Notes: a model not told the origin generated them from the letters alone. Shown: positions 22,358 through 31,162, counted from the first letter of the stretch. The stretch: 47,332 bases of DNA from an uncultured Bacillota bacterium (GCA_947383275.1 CANDCW010000012.1:1-47332), one strand, 5' to 3'. A program made the numbers and translations.

Positions 22358-24361
22358 ATGAATGAACAAATGCCCCGCACCCCCTTCTCCACCTCGCTGT
22401 CCGGTTCGGCCAAAGAGGTGGAGCTGCGGCTGAAAAATATCTTCTCCGGGCCCAAGAAGCGGCCCCCGCTGCCCTTCCTGATTTTGATGTTCGCTGTATG
22501 CGTTTTCTGCGGCAATCTGGTGTCCTGCCACGTCTCGGAACAGCGGCAGCCCGATTCCCCCGACGCCTCCAACCCCGGTTCCTCCGCTGTGGAGCCCGCC
22601 GATGAGAGCGCCCGGTGGATGCTCTACTGGGAGGAGGTGACCCCCAAGCTGCTGGCCCAGCGGGAGGACTACATGCCAGGGGACCCCTTGGGCGAGGTTA
22701 TCCTCAACATGACAGGGGAAGACCTGAACCTGCTCCTGGTGGGCTGGTCCGCCAGCGGCCACACGGGCGGGTTTTACAATTTGCTTCTGGGCACCTTTGA
22801 CCAGGAGGGCAACCCGGTGGACTTTTTCGACATTGGCGGCGACGCCGGGCTGTGGTCCGCCTGGGACGAAGCAGACGGCCTGCACCTGATTTGCACCAAC
22901 ACCGGCACCTGGCAGGGCTGGGAGAGCGGCGGAGCCCCCATGCACTTCCGCTTTGACGGAAATACCCTGGAGGTAGTGGATGCCATTCCCCCCAGCCCCA
23001 TGTCCGCCCCGGCCATGCCCCAGCGGCTTTCGGAGTGGGAGGGGGACGAATTTGACTGCAAATACCTCCCCATCCCCGGCGCGGTGGAGGTCTACCGGCG
23101 CACCCCAGGCTGGGATAACATAAGCGCGGAGTGGCAGTACGTGCCCCAGTGGGAGTATCAGGGGACGGTATCCCTCACCACGGCCAAGGTGGACCCAACC
23201 CCCGCCGCCGTGCGGGACGCGGCCCGGGCCTACGTCCTCAACGCCACCCTGTCCGGGGACTGGTCCAGTCCTCGACCCACCCCCGGCACACCCCTCCTCC
23301 GCCTGGAACAGATGGCGGAGTGGACGGACTTTTCCCAGCTGTCCCTGTGCGCAGAGTGGAAGAACAAGGAGAACCTGACTTTGGAGGTCTGGGACGCGGA
23401 CTTCGGTGAAGTAAGCGAAGACGCCTATTACTATGGCTACGCCCATCTGCTGTTCCTCCGGGAGGGGGAGGAGCGGACCTACCTCACCTCCTTCTATGAC
23501 GGCTACCCCCTGGAAACCGCTCCGGAGCCGGACCTGCTGGCCGGGCTGTCCCCCTACAACTGGTATGCGGTGGAGGCCCTCTACGACGCGGGCTACCTCA
23601 CCGCCCGGCCCAAGCTGGCGAACATCTTTACCGAAGTCCCCGCTCCCCGGCAGGCGGAGGAGTTGGCTAGGGCATGGTTGGACGCTAACGACCCGGGCGC
23701 CACTATCACCGCGATGGAGCCCCGCTTTTTCTGCGTGGAGGAGCCCCACTGGATGGGGGTCTACGCCCTAAAGAGCTCCCGTTTCCAGAACGGCAAGTGG
23801 GAACAGCAGCCCGCCCGGCTGGCCTTCTTCAAGCTGTCCTCCTTCCGGACGTTTGAAATGTGCGTCTACATGCTCCCGGAGGCGGAAGTAACGGACATAG
23901 AAAAGCAGGCCCGTGCCGCCGCCCACGGCCTGGTGGACTACGACGTGGCCCTGTGGGACCTGCAATACCCCGACTCCCCCACCGCCTACGGCCCCGGCAA
24001 TTACGACGGGGTGTTCACCGCCCAGGGCTCGGAGGAGCACGGCAATACCTGGACCGAGTATGGCGACCGCTACACGGCCCAGTACCGCTACGGCGGCTGG
24101 AACAACCGCTTCTGCATCAGCCTGGACACCACCCGCCGCCTGCTCACCACCCGGGGGATCAAGGTGGGGGACAGCCGCGCCAAAGTGCGCGCCGCCTACC
24201 CGGAAATTAAGGACGGCGCCCACCCCGGCTATGAAGGGGACTGTCTGTGGTACGAGGGCTACCGGACCGAACTGATCTTCTTCTTTGAAAACGACGCCGT
24301 CAGCCGCCTGGTGCTGGCGGAGAGAGAGCCAGCAGTCCGGCAGCGTCCGGTTCGACACTAA
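22358..24361 (+). CDS. Anchored exported protein 2 of the M56-linked array
   Basis: A 667-residue protein. It begins with the shared cassette (residues 5-58), then a Ser/Pro-rich linker and a large outside region of mixed beta structure. The last 190 residues or so resemble the end of array protein 3: both contain an A-x-x-x-A-x-x-G-L-x-D-Y/L-x-V-x-L segment, a tract ending in S-L/F-D-T-T-R, then the R-G/S-I-K/R-V-G-D/S-x-R-A-x-x-x-A-A-Y-P-E segment, and I-F-F-F with V-S-R close to the end. The ending after VSRLVLAE (RQRPVRH) looks artificial because it runs out of frame into the next remnant. The start has AAAGGAAATCGCT upstream. No known function. Confidence 0.75.
   Translation: MNEQMPRTPFSTSLSGSAKEVELRLKNIFSGPKKRPPLPFLILMFAVCVFCGNLVSCHVSEQRQPDSPDASNPGSSAVEPADESARWMLYWEEVTPKLLAQREDYMPGDPLGEVILNMTGEDLNLLLVGWSASGHTGGFYNLLLGTFDQEGNPVDFFDIGGDAGLWSAWDEADGLHLICTNTGTWQGWESGGAPMHFRFDGNTLEVVDAIPPSPMSAPAMPQRLSEWEGDEFDCKYLPIPGAVEVYRRTPGWDNISAEWQYVPQWEYQGTVSLTTAKVDPTPAAVRDAARAYVLNATLSGDWSSPRPTPGTPLLRLEQMAEWTDFSQLSLCAEWKNKENLTLEVWDADFGEVSEDAYYYGYAHLLFLREGEERTYLTSFYDGYPLETAPEPDLLAGLSPYNWYAVEALYDAGYLTARPKLANIFTEVPAPRQAEELARAWLDANDPGATITAMEPRFFCVEEPHWMGVYALKSSRFQNGKWEQQPARLAFFKLSSFRTFEMCVYMLPEAEVTDIEKQARAAAHGLVDYDVALWDLQYPDSPTAYGPGNYDGVFTAQGSEEHGNTWTEYGDRYTAQYRYGGWNNRFCISLDTTRRLLTTRGIKVGDSRAKVRAAYPEIKDGAHPGYEGDCLWYEGYRTELIFFFENDAVSRLVLAEREPAVRQRPVRH
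22370..22531 (+). repeat. Shared N-terminal cassette, copy 2 (162 bp)
   Basis: Encodes MPRTPFSTSLSGSAKE to LVSCH. The ribosome-site region before it (AAAGGAAATCGCTATGAA) also matches the one before copy 3. Confidence 0.9.
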
Positions 24362-25133
24362 CTTTACCGCCCCCTTCCACAAGCCCTTCGACCCGGAGGC
24401 CATCGCCGCCTTTGTGGACGAGCTCAACGGGCTGCTGGCGCACAGCGTGCAGCTGTCCATTGTGGACGGGGAACTATCGGTGGAGGACGGTGCGCCGGCG
24501 CGCCTGGACTGGCTGGATAGCTTCCCGGACGTATTCACCCGGGACCCGGACAAACCCCTGCTGGAAAACCTGCGGGACTTCCGCGCGGCCATGCCTCTGG
24601 ACTGGGAGCCCCCTGTCCCGGAGCAGAACGTAACGCTGCTGTTTGACCAGCCCATCGAGCTGGTATTTCGCAGCGGCGCGGGGTCGTGGCAGACTGTTCT
24701 CACCCTCCACGGAGACGGAACCTTCCAGGGAGACTACTGCGACGCGGACATGAACATTCTCTACGTCTGCCAGTTCCACGGGCGGTTTGGGGATATGGCT
24801 CAGATCAGCGACACCTCCTGGTATCTGGTGTTGAAGGAGCTGGTGCTGGATACCAAATATCCCGTGGGCAAGGAGTGGGACGAGGGGGCGTACCACTACA
24901 TCTCCAGCGAGCCCTACGGCTTCACCGGGGAGGACGGCAAGGCACTGGAGCCCGGCGCGGGATTTGTTTTCTACCACCCCAATGCCACCGGCCATAAACC
25001 AGGCACCGACCTATACGGCGCTTATGACTTCTGGACCTGGTGGCCCAACCGCCATCTCTTCCAAAGCGCTTCCGACTCCCTGGGCTGCTATGGCCTGCAC
25101 AATTTGGAAACCGGCGATGGCTTTTTCTCCTGA
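24285..25133 (+). pseudogene. Headless remnant of another array member
   Basis: The frame is open from ATG 24285, but its first 14 codons only shadow the end of protein 2. Protein-like sequence starts near 24326 (SGSVRFDTNFTAPF). The body matches a clostridial lipoprotein pattern as I recall it: GDGTFQGDYCDADM, VCQFHGRFGDMAQISDTSWY and ISSEPYGFTGEDG. There is no signal, cassette or ribosome site. A deletion seems to have fused the end of protein 2 to the middle of another member. If translated by coupling it would stay in the cytosol. Confidence 0.6.
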
Positions 25134-25157
25134 CCGCCAGACAGAAAGGAAATTGCT

Positions 25158-26906
25158 ATGAACGACAACATGCCCCACACCCCCTTCTCCACCCCCCTGT
25201 CCAGCTCCGCCCGGGAGACCGAGCTGCGCATCCGCAACATCATGTCCGGGCCCAAGAAGCGGCCCCCCATTCTCTTCTTAATCCTGGTGTTCTCCCTGTG
25301 CCTCTTCTGCGGCAACCTGGTGTCCTGCCAGCGGCAGCCTGTCCAACCCACCCTCGTGATGGAAACCCAGTATTACGACAGCGACGGCAACTACCTGGAA
25401 ATTCCCGCTCTGGCCCTCCCCGCCGGGGAGGAGAACGAGGCCGTGGACACCATCAACGCCGCCCTCAACGACCTGCGGGAAGAATATACCCAGCTTTCGT
25501 CCCGGACGGGAACGGACGCTTTGGAAAACCAGTGCCTGTTCTATCCCTCTTCCACCGACCAATATCTAAACCTGCTGTTCTTCCAGTCACAGTTTACCAC
25601 CGATCTGAACACCGGCCACATTTTTTCCCTGGTGTATGACGTAAAGGAGGGGACGCTGGTATCCGCGGAGGATGCCCTAGCCCTGGCCGGGCTAAACAAA
25701 GCGGCACTGCTAAATCAGGTAGCGGAGCAAATGGAACCGGAGATGAATCCGGAGGGGCAGACATACCAAATCGCTTTACACAACCTGACGCTGGAGGGTT
25801 TCCGCATAAAAGCGGACGGCCAGCCCGTGTTCTACCTCACCGGGCGGATGGATGACGCGGACGATGCGGTGATGGATGCCGTCAGCGGAGCGGACCAACT
25901 GTTCATCTGGATGGACCGCACCGCCACGATCTACGACCAATACGGCCTGTCCGCCCCCCTGGTCCCGGCGGAAGAGACCGACAAGCTGGATCCGCCCCTG
26001 TGGAACCAGTGGTACTTCGCCGGGGAGGAGCCGGTGGGGGGCTTTGTGGACAGGCCGGCGCTGGAGGCCCTCAACTACGACGTGTGGCTTAACGAGATGG
26101 CCCTGAACTATCTCCAGGCGGAGTTCAATACGGCCGTCTACCTGGCGGCGGACGCCCCGGAACAACCTCAGGAGAGAGACTGCCGCCTGGACTTCGCCGC
26201 ATGCCTTGGGACGGATACTCTGGACGGGGAATCCTTGGGTCTCTATCAAATCGACTACAGCCGCTACCAGCAGCGTTCGGGCGAGCTGAACTGGCTGGAG
26301 TGGTCCCCTGCCTACCTTGTTGCCCGTATGTACGAGGACGGCGCCCCGGCGGAGTTTCTGGTCCGCTTCGACTACTATCAGGAGGGCATGGCCCCGGGGG
26401 ACGCTATCCGTCAGGCGGTGTGGGGCTTGTATGACCTGGAGGTCTGCTTGTTCCGGGACGGCTATTCCACCCCCGCCGGCCCGGCAAATGACTTGAGCAA
26501 TCCCGCTGTAGCCCCTCTTGTCCGGGAGCGGACGGTTTGGGAAGACGCGGAACCAATCTATTCGCCAGGAGACTATTGGTTTGACGCAACTGGGGACGGA
26601 ATCAGCGCCCGGTGTTACTACAGTCATGTCATGGGGACGGAACATATCTACCAATTCGATACCACCCGCACGGATATGTATACTCCCAGAAGCATCCGGG
26701 TGGGCAGCACCCGGGCGGACATAGCCGCCGCATATCCGGAGGCCCACACCAACGGCTATCCTTGGGATATGTTCGGGCCGCTGATGTGGTACTGCGGCAA
26801 CGAGGAGGGATGGGGCGGCTCTATCATATTCTTCTTCGATGACAACGCGGACGGCAGTGACACAGACGTGGTTTCCCGCATCGTTTTAAATTACGTTTTG
26901 GACTGA
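25158..26906 (+). CDS. Anchored exported protein 3 of the M56-linked array
   Basis: A 582-residue protein. Residues 5-58 are the cassette (TPFSTPLSSSARETELRIRN, GPKKRPP, helix, LVSC). Residues about 60-240 resemble the DUF4163/DUF3298 outside domains of sporulation and wall proteins (ALPAGEENEAVDTINAALND, FFQSQFTTDLNTGHIFSLVY). The last 190 residues share a module with array protein 2 (RSIRVGSTRADIAAAYPEAH, SIIFFFDD, VVSRIVLN). The start at 25158 has AAAGGAAATTGCT upstream. The array ends here with a strong terminator. Confidence 0.75.
   Translation: MNDNMPHTPFSTPLSSSARETELRIRNIMSGPKKRPPILFLILVFSLCLFCGNLVSCQRQPVQPTLVMETQYYDSDGNYLEIPALALPAGEENEAVDTINAALNDLREEYTQLSSRTGTDALENQCLFYPSSTDQYLNLLFFQSQFTTDLNTGHIFSLVYDVKEGTLVSAEDALALAGLNKAALLNQVAEQMEPEMNPEGQTYQIALHNLTLEGFRIKADGQPVFYLTGRMDDADDAVMDAVSGADQLFIWMDRTATIYDQYGLSAPLVPAEETDKLDPPLWNQWYFAGEEPVGGFVDRPALEALNYDVWLNEMALNYLQAEFNTAVYLAADAPEQPQERDCRLDFAACLGTDTLDGESLGLYQIDYSRYQQRSGELNWLEWSPAYLVARMYEDGAPAEFLVRFDYYQEGMAPGDAIRQAVWGLYDLEVCLFRDGYSTPAGPANDLSNPAVAPLVRERTVWEDAEPIYSPGDYWFDATGDGISARCYYSHVMGTEHIYQFDTTRTDMYTPRSIRVGSTRADIAAAYPEAHTNGYPWDMFGPLMWYCGNEEGWGGSIIFFFDDNADGSDTDVVSRIVLNYVLD
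25170..25331 (+). repeat. Shared N-terminal cassette, copy 3 (162 bp)
   Basis: Encodes MPHTPFSTPLSSSARE to LVSCQ; the most diverged of the three copies but still colinear. Confidence 0.88.
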
Positions 26907-26910
26907 TAAC

Positions 26911-26945
26911 ACCCGGCCCGGAGGATTTTCCTCCAGGCCGGGTTT
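26911..26945. terminator. Bidirectional terminator after the array
   Basis: ACCCGGCC-x-GGAGGA / TCCTCC-x-GGCCGGGT stem with one mismatch, followed by TTTT on plus. It separates the array from the converging gtrA gene. Confidence 0.85.
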
Positions 26946-27431
26946 TCAGGCTTTGAATACCCAAAACTTATTCATCAGGTAGTTGTAGAAAACGGTGACA
27001 CAGGCGGTGGGCAGCTTGGCCAATAGGTTGGTCCAGCCCCGGGGAACCAGCGGGGCTATCACGGGCAGGGACAGAATGCGGATACAGATTCCCAAACTCA
27101 CCGAGGAGATGAGCACATACCCCGCGCTGGTGGCCAGGTACCGCCCAGCCTCCCCCCTGGTGACCCGGCCGCGCTTTTCAAAGGTCCACAGCTTGTTCCA
27201 CACAAAGGAGTGGAGGTTGGCCGCCACATAGGCAATGGCATTGGAGAGGTAGGGCCCGGCGGCGATGGCCGTTCCCAGCAGGACCAGGGTGGGCCCCTCC
27301 CGGATAACCCAACGGTCCAGCACAAAGAATACCCCGAAATCCACCAGCGTGTTCAGCACGCCCACAAGACCGAATTTGATAAATTTTTTCAAGTCGAACA
27401 CCTGAATGAGACCAATGAGCTTCTCTTTCAT
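26946..27431 (-). CDS. GtrA-family membrane protein
   Basis: A 161-residue protein with four membrane helices. GtrA-like marks are KFIKFGLVGVLNTLVDFGVF, NLHSFVWNKLWTF and the ending FYNYLMNKFWVF. GtrA proteins are thought to move lipid-linked sugars across the membrane or to assist a glycosyltransferase. The start at 27431 overlaps the stop of the upstream gene (ATGA), with AGGAG close by. It is the last gene of a three-gene cassette. Confidence 0.9.
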   Translation of the reverse strand: MKEKLIGLIQVFDLKKFIKFGLVGVLNTLVDFGVFFVLDRWVIREGPTLVLLGTAIAAGPYLSNAIAYVAANLHSFVWNKLWTFEKRGRVTRGEAGRYLATSAGYVLISSVSLGICIRILSLPVIAPLVPRGWTNLLAKLPTACVTVFYNYLMNKFWVFKA

Positions 27432-29056
27432 TTCCTACTCCTGATAAGGCCCTCCTCCGTCACCCGGCCCGCCGGGGCGCCGTCGCCAGCCAGAAGGTCA
27501 TAGCCGCTGTCCGCCGTCCGCCGGGCCGTTACCTCTTGAACTGTCCGGCTGTCCGGGTCGTAGAGCCAGAGGGAGCCGTATTCCATCCCGCCCAGAATTT
27601 CCGCGCCCGCAGACGCGGGCAGCGGCGTCACATAGGGAAAATCCTCCCGCCCACTTACGCACTGCAGGCCGCCTGTCAGAGCCCACCGACTCTCGGTAAC
27701 TCCGTGGATGTGCTCGTGCCAGGCAAAATTTTGTTCCGCCAGGTAACTGGGCTCCACGCCCAAAATCAAGTTCTCTCCCTCCCCGGGGAGCGCCGCGCCG
27801 TTGTCCGTCCCGGCCAGAATGGCGGACATGACCGCCTGGTCGTCCTCCCAGGTGGCTTTGTAGTCGTGGATCTCGCTCAACGCCGCCACACAGAATGCCA
27901 AGGACAACACACCGCATAGGGCTGCGGCAACCGTCCGGCGGCGCTCCAGCCGACCCAGCAGCCAGCCCAGAAGCGCGTCCGCCATCAGGGCCAGCCCGCA
28001 GAACGAGGGAACCGTCCCCCGCAGGGAAAACCAGGGGTTTTCCAGAATGAAGAAAATGGTCACCGGGGCCAGCGCCATGAGGAATCCCACCGCCAGCGCC
28101 AGGACGGCCTGCCTGCCGCCGGACCACCGGGCCAGCTCCTCCCGCTCCGCCAGTAGGAACAGCCCCGCGCACAGCGCCAGAACCAGCGCCAGCCATAGCC
28201 AGTGCCCTTCAGAAACAATCAGCCCGGCGCCCCGGAGGAAGCCCTTGCCCGTGATCCAGACCCCGCCCTTCAGGAAAGTGGCCAGCACCTGCCGCAGGGC
28301 CGGGAGGAACACCCAGTCCAGCCAGCCCTCCTGCCAGGGCAGCACCACCGACGTCCGCCCCGCATACAGCGCGCTGCCGGCAAAGGCGGAGGTAAAGGCG
28401 AAATAGAGGCCCGCATTGACAAAGGTAAGCAATCCCCACAGGGCACGGCTCCGCTCCTCCCGCAGCTCCAGCAGGGCCACCAAGCACACCCCGGTAACGG
28501 ACAGCACCAACCCCTGCTCGTAGAAGGACATGGAGGCCAACTGCACAACGAAATAACCGGCCAGCAGACGGCGCCGCCCGGAAACGCACCAGCCCTGGAA
28601 CAGCGCCATAGCCAGGGACACAAAAAAGAGGCTGGGCACCACCCGGTTGGCAGCGGAGAGCCAGTAGGAACCCTCCAGCCCCAGGGGCAGCAGCCCGTAC
28701 AGCACCAAAAACAGCCAGCCCACGGGGAAATATTTCCTCCATACCCGGCGGAAGAGCACCGCCGACGCCGCATACAGCCCGGCAATCAGGGCTACTCCCA
28801 GAATCAGTGCCGGCCAGAGGCGGCCCCAAAAGCAGATATCCAGCACCCCGGCGGCAGGCCGGGCCGCCAGCAGCCCCAGCCGCTGCATAAACGGCCAAAT
28901 ATCCGGGTGGTAAGCAGTGTAGTTGTGAAGCTGAATGTAGTCGTCCAACTGGGGAAAGTACCGCAAACCGTAGCAGCAGCAGCGGATAAAAAGCAGCCCG
29001 AAGAGCAGAAAAAGCGCAACCCACTCCCGCTGCCCTTCCAAACGGCGCGGCTTCAC
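27428..29056 (-). CDS. Polytopic GT-C-like membrane protein of a Gtr cassette
   Basis: A 542-residue protein with about eleven helices. After the first helix the loop RYFPQLDDYIQLHNY carries an Asp-Asp pair, as in many GT-C lipid-sugar-dependent glycosyltransferases. The C-terminal 130 residues are an outside domain. It sits between a GT2 enzyme and GtrA with overlapping starts and stops, like the third gene of O-antigen/teichoic gtr cassettes that attaches the sugar to its acceptor. The GTG start at 29056 overlaps the GT2 stop. Acceptor and sugar are unknown. Confidence 0.8.
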   Translation of the reverse strand: MKPRRLEGQREWVALFLLFGLLFIRCCCYGLRYFPQLDDYIQLHNYTAYHPDIWPFMQRLGLLAARPAAGVLDICFWGRLWPALILGVALIAGLYAASAVLFRRVWRKYFPVGWLFLVLYGLLPLGLEGSYWLSAANRVVPSLFFVSLAMALFQGWCVSGRRRLLAGYFVVQLASMSFYEQGLVLSVTGVCLVALLELREERSRALWGLLTFVNAGLYFAFTSAFAGSALYAGRTSVVLPWQEGWLDWVFLPALRQVLATFLKGGVWITGKGFLRGAGLIVSEGHWLWLALVLALCAGLFLLAEREELARWSGGRQAVLALAVGFLMALAPVTIFFILENPWFSLRGTVPSFCGLALMADALLGWLLGRLERRRTVAAALCGVLSLAFCVAALSEIHDYKATWEDDQAVMSAILAGTDNGAALPGEGENLILGVEPSYLAEQNFAWHEHIHGVTESRWALTGGLQCVSGREDFPYVTPLPASAGAEILGGMEYGSLWLYDPDSRTVQEVTARRTADSGYDLLAGDGAPAGRVTEEGLIRSRK

Positions 29057-29760
29057 GGCTTCTCCCTCCCCACTGCCCTGCGGATACGAAACACATCTGC
29101 AAACATCCGCGCACTGTCCACGGCCACATTCACCTTGGATGCCCGGAAGTTGACCACAGAGACAGGTATCTGCTCCACCTTCAGCCCCAGCCTGTCCGCG
29201 CGCATGAGGACCTCGAAGTCAAAGGAAAAGCCATCCGTGGCGCAGCGGGAAAAAATCTCCCGGGCCGCCTGCCTGCGGTAGCCCTTGATGCCGCACTGGG
29301 TATCGTAATCCAGCCCGGACACCGCCCTGGACAGCAGACCGAAGCATTTGGAAGCCAAAACGCGCACCGGAGGGTAGTTCCGATACCCTTCGCCGCTGAG
29401 GCGGCGGGAACCCACCACCAGGTCCGCGCCCCCGACCCGGAGCCGCTCCAGCATGGCGGCAAAAACGTCCACGCCGTAGGCCAGGTCGGCATCGGTGCAC
29501 AGAATCACGCCGCCCCGGGCGCACATCATCCCGGTCCGGACGGCGCAGCCCTTCCCCCGGTTGGGGGAGTAGCCCTCCAGCCGCACATGGGGGTCTTTGC
29601 AGCCCCTGACCAGCTCCGCCGTGGCGTCTGTGCTGCCATCGTCCACCAGCAGGACCTCATACTCCCCCGCCAGCTCCGATAGCTTGGCGCAGGCGGCCCG
29701 AAGCGTATCCAGCACAATTTCACCCTCGTTGTAGGCGGGGATCACCAGCGATATGTCCAT
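29053..29760 (-). CDS. Family 2 glycosyltransferase (polyprenyl-phosphate hexosyltransferase type)
   Basis: A 235-residue GT-A enzyme: SLVIPAYNEGEIVLDTLRA, VLLVDDGSTDATAEL, NRGKGCAVRTGMMCARG, and the metal motif LCTDADLAYGVD. QCGIKGYRRQAAREIF matches the dolichyl- or undecaprenyl-phosphate glucosyltransferase branch. It would load a sugar on the lipid carrier for GtrA and the GT-C protein downstream. There is no C-terminal membrane helix pair as found in GtrB, so it may be soluble or peripheral. The start at 29760 has GGAGG upstream. Confidence 0.9.
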   Translation of the reverse strand: MDISLVIPAYNEGEIVLDTLRAACAKLSELAGEYEVLLVDDGSTDATAELVRGCKDPHVRLEGYSPNRGKGCAVRTGMMCARGGVILCTDADLAYGVDVFAAMLERLRVGGADLVVGSRRLSGEGYRNYPPVRVLASKCFGLLSRAVSGLDYDTQCGIKGYRRQAAREIFSRCATDGFSFDFEVLMRADRLGLKVEQIPVSVVNFRASKVNVAVDSARMFADVFRIRRAVGREKP

Positions 29761-29852
29761 CTCTGCCTCCAGCTCTGTCTCATAATTTTCCTTTTTATAT
29801 GCTCATCATATACTCACCCGGGAGGAATGTCAAGAACGCGGGATTTTCCCTC

Positions 29853-29881
29853 TTGCCTTTCCGGAAAAAACCGGTTATACT
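29853..29881 (+). promoter_or_regulatory. Promoter of hbd
   Basis: TTGCCT (29853-29858), a 17-base spacer and TATACT (29876-29881). The spacer holds an inverted repeat TTCCGG-A6-CCGGTT. The leader to the ATG is about 115 bases and GC-rich, with possible hairpins. Confidence 0.7.
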
Positions 29882-30004
29882 GTTAGGCAAGAGAGCGGGG
29901 CCGGTTTTTCCGGCCAACCCCGCCGGAGCGTCCGGCAAGCAATCCCCCCTTCGCGCTCCCGTCCCGGAGGGGCGGGAGGAATAAATTTTAGGAGGAACAC
30001 AGTT

Positions 30005-30841
30005 ATGAAAGTAGCAATTTTCGGCGCCGGCACTATGGGCAGCGGCATTGCCCAGGTCTTTGCGGCCAAGGGCCACACCGCCCTGATGTATGCCAGCAGC
30101 GTGGCTTCCGCCCAGCGGCACAAGGACAACTTGGACAAATCCCTGCAAAAGCGGGTGGACAAGGGCAAGATGGATCAGGCCGCCAAAGACGCCCTGATGG
30201 CCAATGTGCTGGTGGAAGAGAAGTCCGCTGCCGCCGACGCCGACTTGATTATTGAGTGTGTGAAGGAAGATATGGCCACCAAGAAAGAGCTGCTGAGCGA
30301 GCTGGACGCCATGTGCAAGGAGGGCGCCATTTTTGCCTCCAACACCTCTTCCCTGTCCATCACCGAAATGGCCCTGGGTCTGAAGCATCCTGTCATCGGC
30401 ATGCACTTCTTCAATCCTGTGCCCAATATGAAGCTGGTGGAGGTCATCCGGGGCGCCAACACCACTCAGGAGACCTTCGATGTGATCTGGAACCTGTCTA
30501 AGGAGATCGGCAAGGAGCCAGTTGAGGTGGCCGAGGCCCCGGGCTTTGTGGTTAATAAGATCCTTATCCCCATGATTAACGAGGCCGCCGACCTGCTGTA
30601 CACTGGCGTGGCCAGCGCAGAGGGCATCGACACCGCCATGAAGCTGGGCGCCAACCACCCCATGGGCCCCCTGGCCCTGGGCGACCTGGTGGGCCTGGAC
30701 GTCTGCCTGGCCATTATGGACACCCTCTATAACGAGACTGGTGACTCCAAGTACCGCGCCTCCCTGCTGCTGCGGAAGATGGTCCGGGGCGGACTGCTGG
30801 GCCGCAAGACCGGCAAGGGCTTCTACGACTACAGCAAATAA
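30005..30841 (+). CDS. hbd: 3-hydroxybutyryl-CoA dehydrogenase
   Basis: A 278-residue NAD(P)-dependent enzyme that reduces acetoacetyl-CoA to 3-hydroxybutyryl-CoA in butyrate formation. The Rossmann motif IFGAGTMGSGIAQ opens the protein. The catalytic His is in GMHFFNPVPNMKLVE with its Glu nearby, and EAPGFVVNKILIPMINEA and HPMGPLALGDLVGLD are family blocks. The length is standard (about 280). The start has TAGGAGG upstream. It has its own promoter and terminator and lies before the bcd-etf operon rather than inside it. crt and thl are not in this window. Confidence 0.97.
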   Translation: MKVAIFGAGTMGSGIAQVFAAKGHTALMYASSVASAQRHKDNLDKSLQKRVDKGKMDQAAKDALMANVLVEEKSAAADADLIIECVKEDMATKKELLSELDAMCKEGAIFASNTSSLSITEMALGLKHPVIGMHFFNPVPNMKLVEVIRGANTTQETFDVIWNLSKEIGKEPVEVAEAPGFVVNKILIPMINEAADLLYTGVASAEGIDTAMKLGANHPMGPLALGDLVGLDVCLAIMDTLYNETGDSKYRASLLLRKMVRGGLLGRKTGKGFYDYSK

Positions 30842-30848
30842 AATTTTT

Positions 30849-30880
30849 ATTCCCACCCCCTCGGGGGTGGGAATTTTTTA
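30849..30880 (+). terminator. Intrinsic terminator of hbd
   Basis: A perfect 12-bp stem ATTCCCACCCCC / GGGGGTGGGAAT followed by TTTTTT. Confidence 0.92.
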
Positions 30881-31133
30881 TGGCTGTGAGCAGGGCGGCT
30901 CTTTCCTCTGGATTTTAGGGCCAGTATACACCATTAAGCCGCTTTACAGTCAATACCCCACCCAAAAGATCTCTTTTTCCTGATTCCTTGTCCGCCGGCA
31001 TCAAGCCCCTTCTTCTCCCTGGAAGTGGTTGAATGATGCAGGTTTCCCATAGGTTGGGAGCATTTTTTCACCTTTTTACTATTTGAACAAAATCAAGCGT
31101 GAAAAACTGTCTAAATTGACAGGGCTGTCCCAC
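30881..31133. other. Gene-free stretch between hbd and the bcd promoter
   Basis: AT-richer than its surroundings, with no convincing reading frame, ribosome site or hairpin followed by T. Nothing is recognised in it. Confidence 0.6.
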
Positions 31134-31162
31134 TTGCTTTACCATTAAAAAACCGATATAAT
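31134..31162 (+). promoter_or_regulatory. Sigma-A promoter of bcd-etfB-etfA
   Basis: TTGCTT (31134-31139), a 17-base spacer and TATAAT (31157-31162). The leader to the bcd ATG is about 145 bases. Confidence 0.8.

Noticed and set aside
21374..23749. A 791-codon open frame antisense to the array genes
   Set aside because: The sense strand has ribosome sites, signal-like starts and shared modules; the antisense frame has none.
29859..29875. The inverted repeat TTCCGG-A6-CCGGTT in the hbd promoter as a Rex site
   Set aside because: It shares no bases with the Rex consensus; it may be an operator for another regulator or chance.
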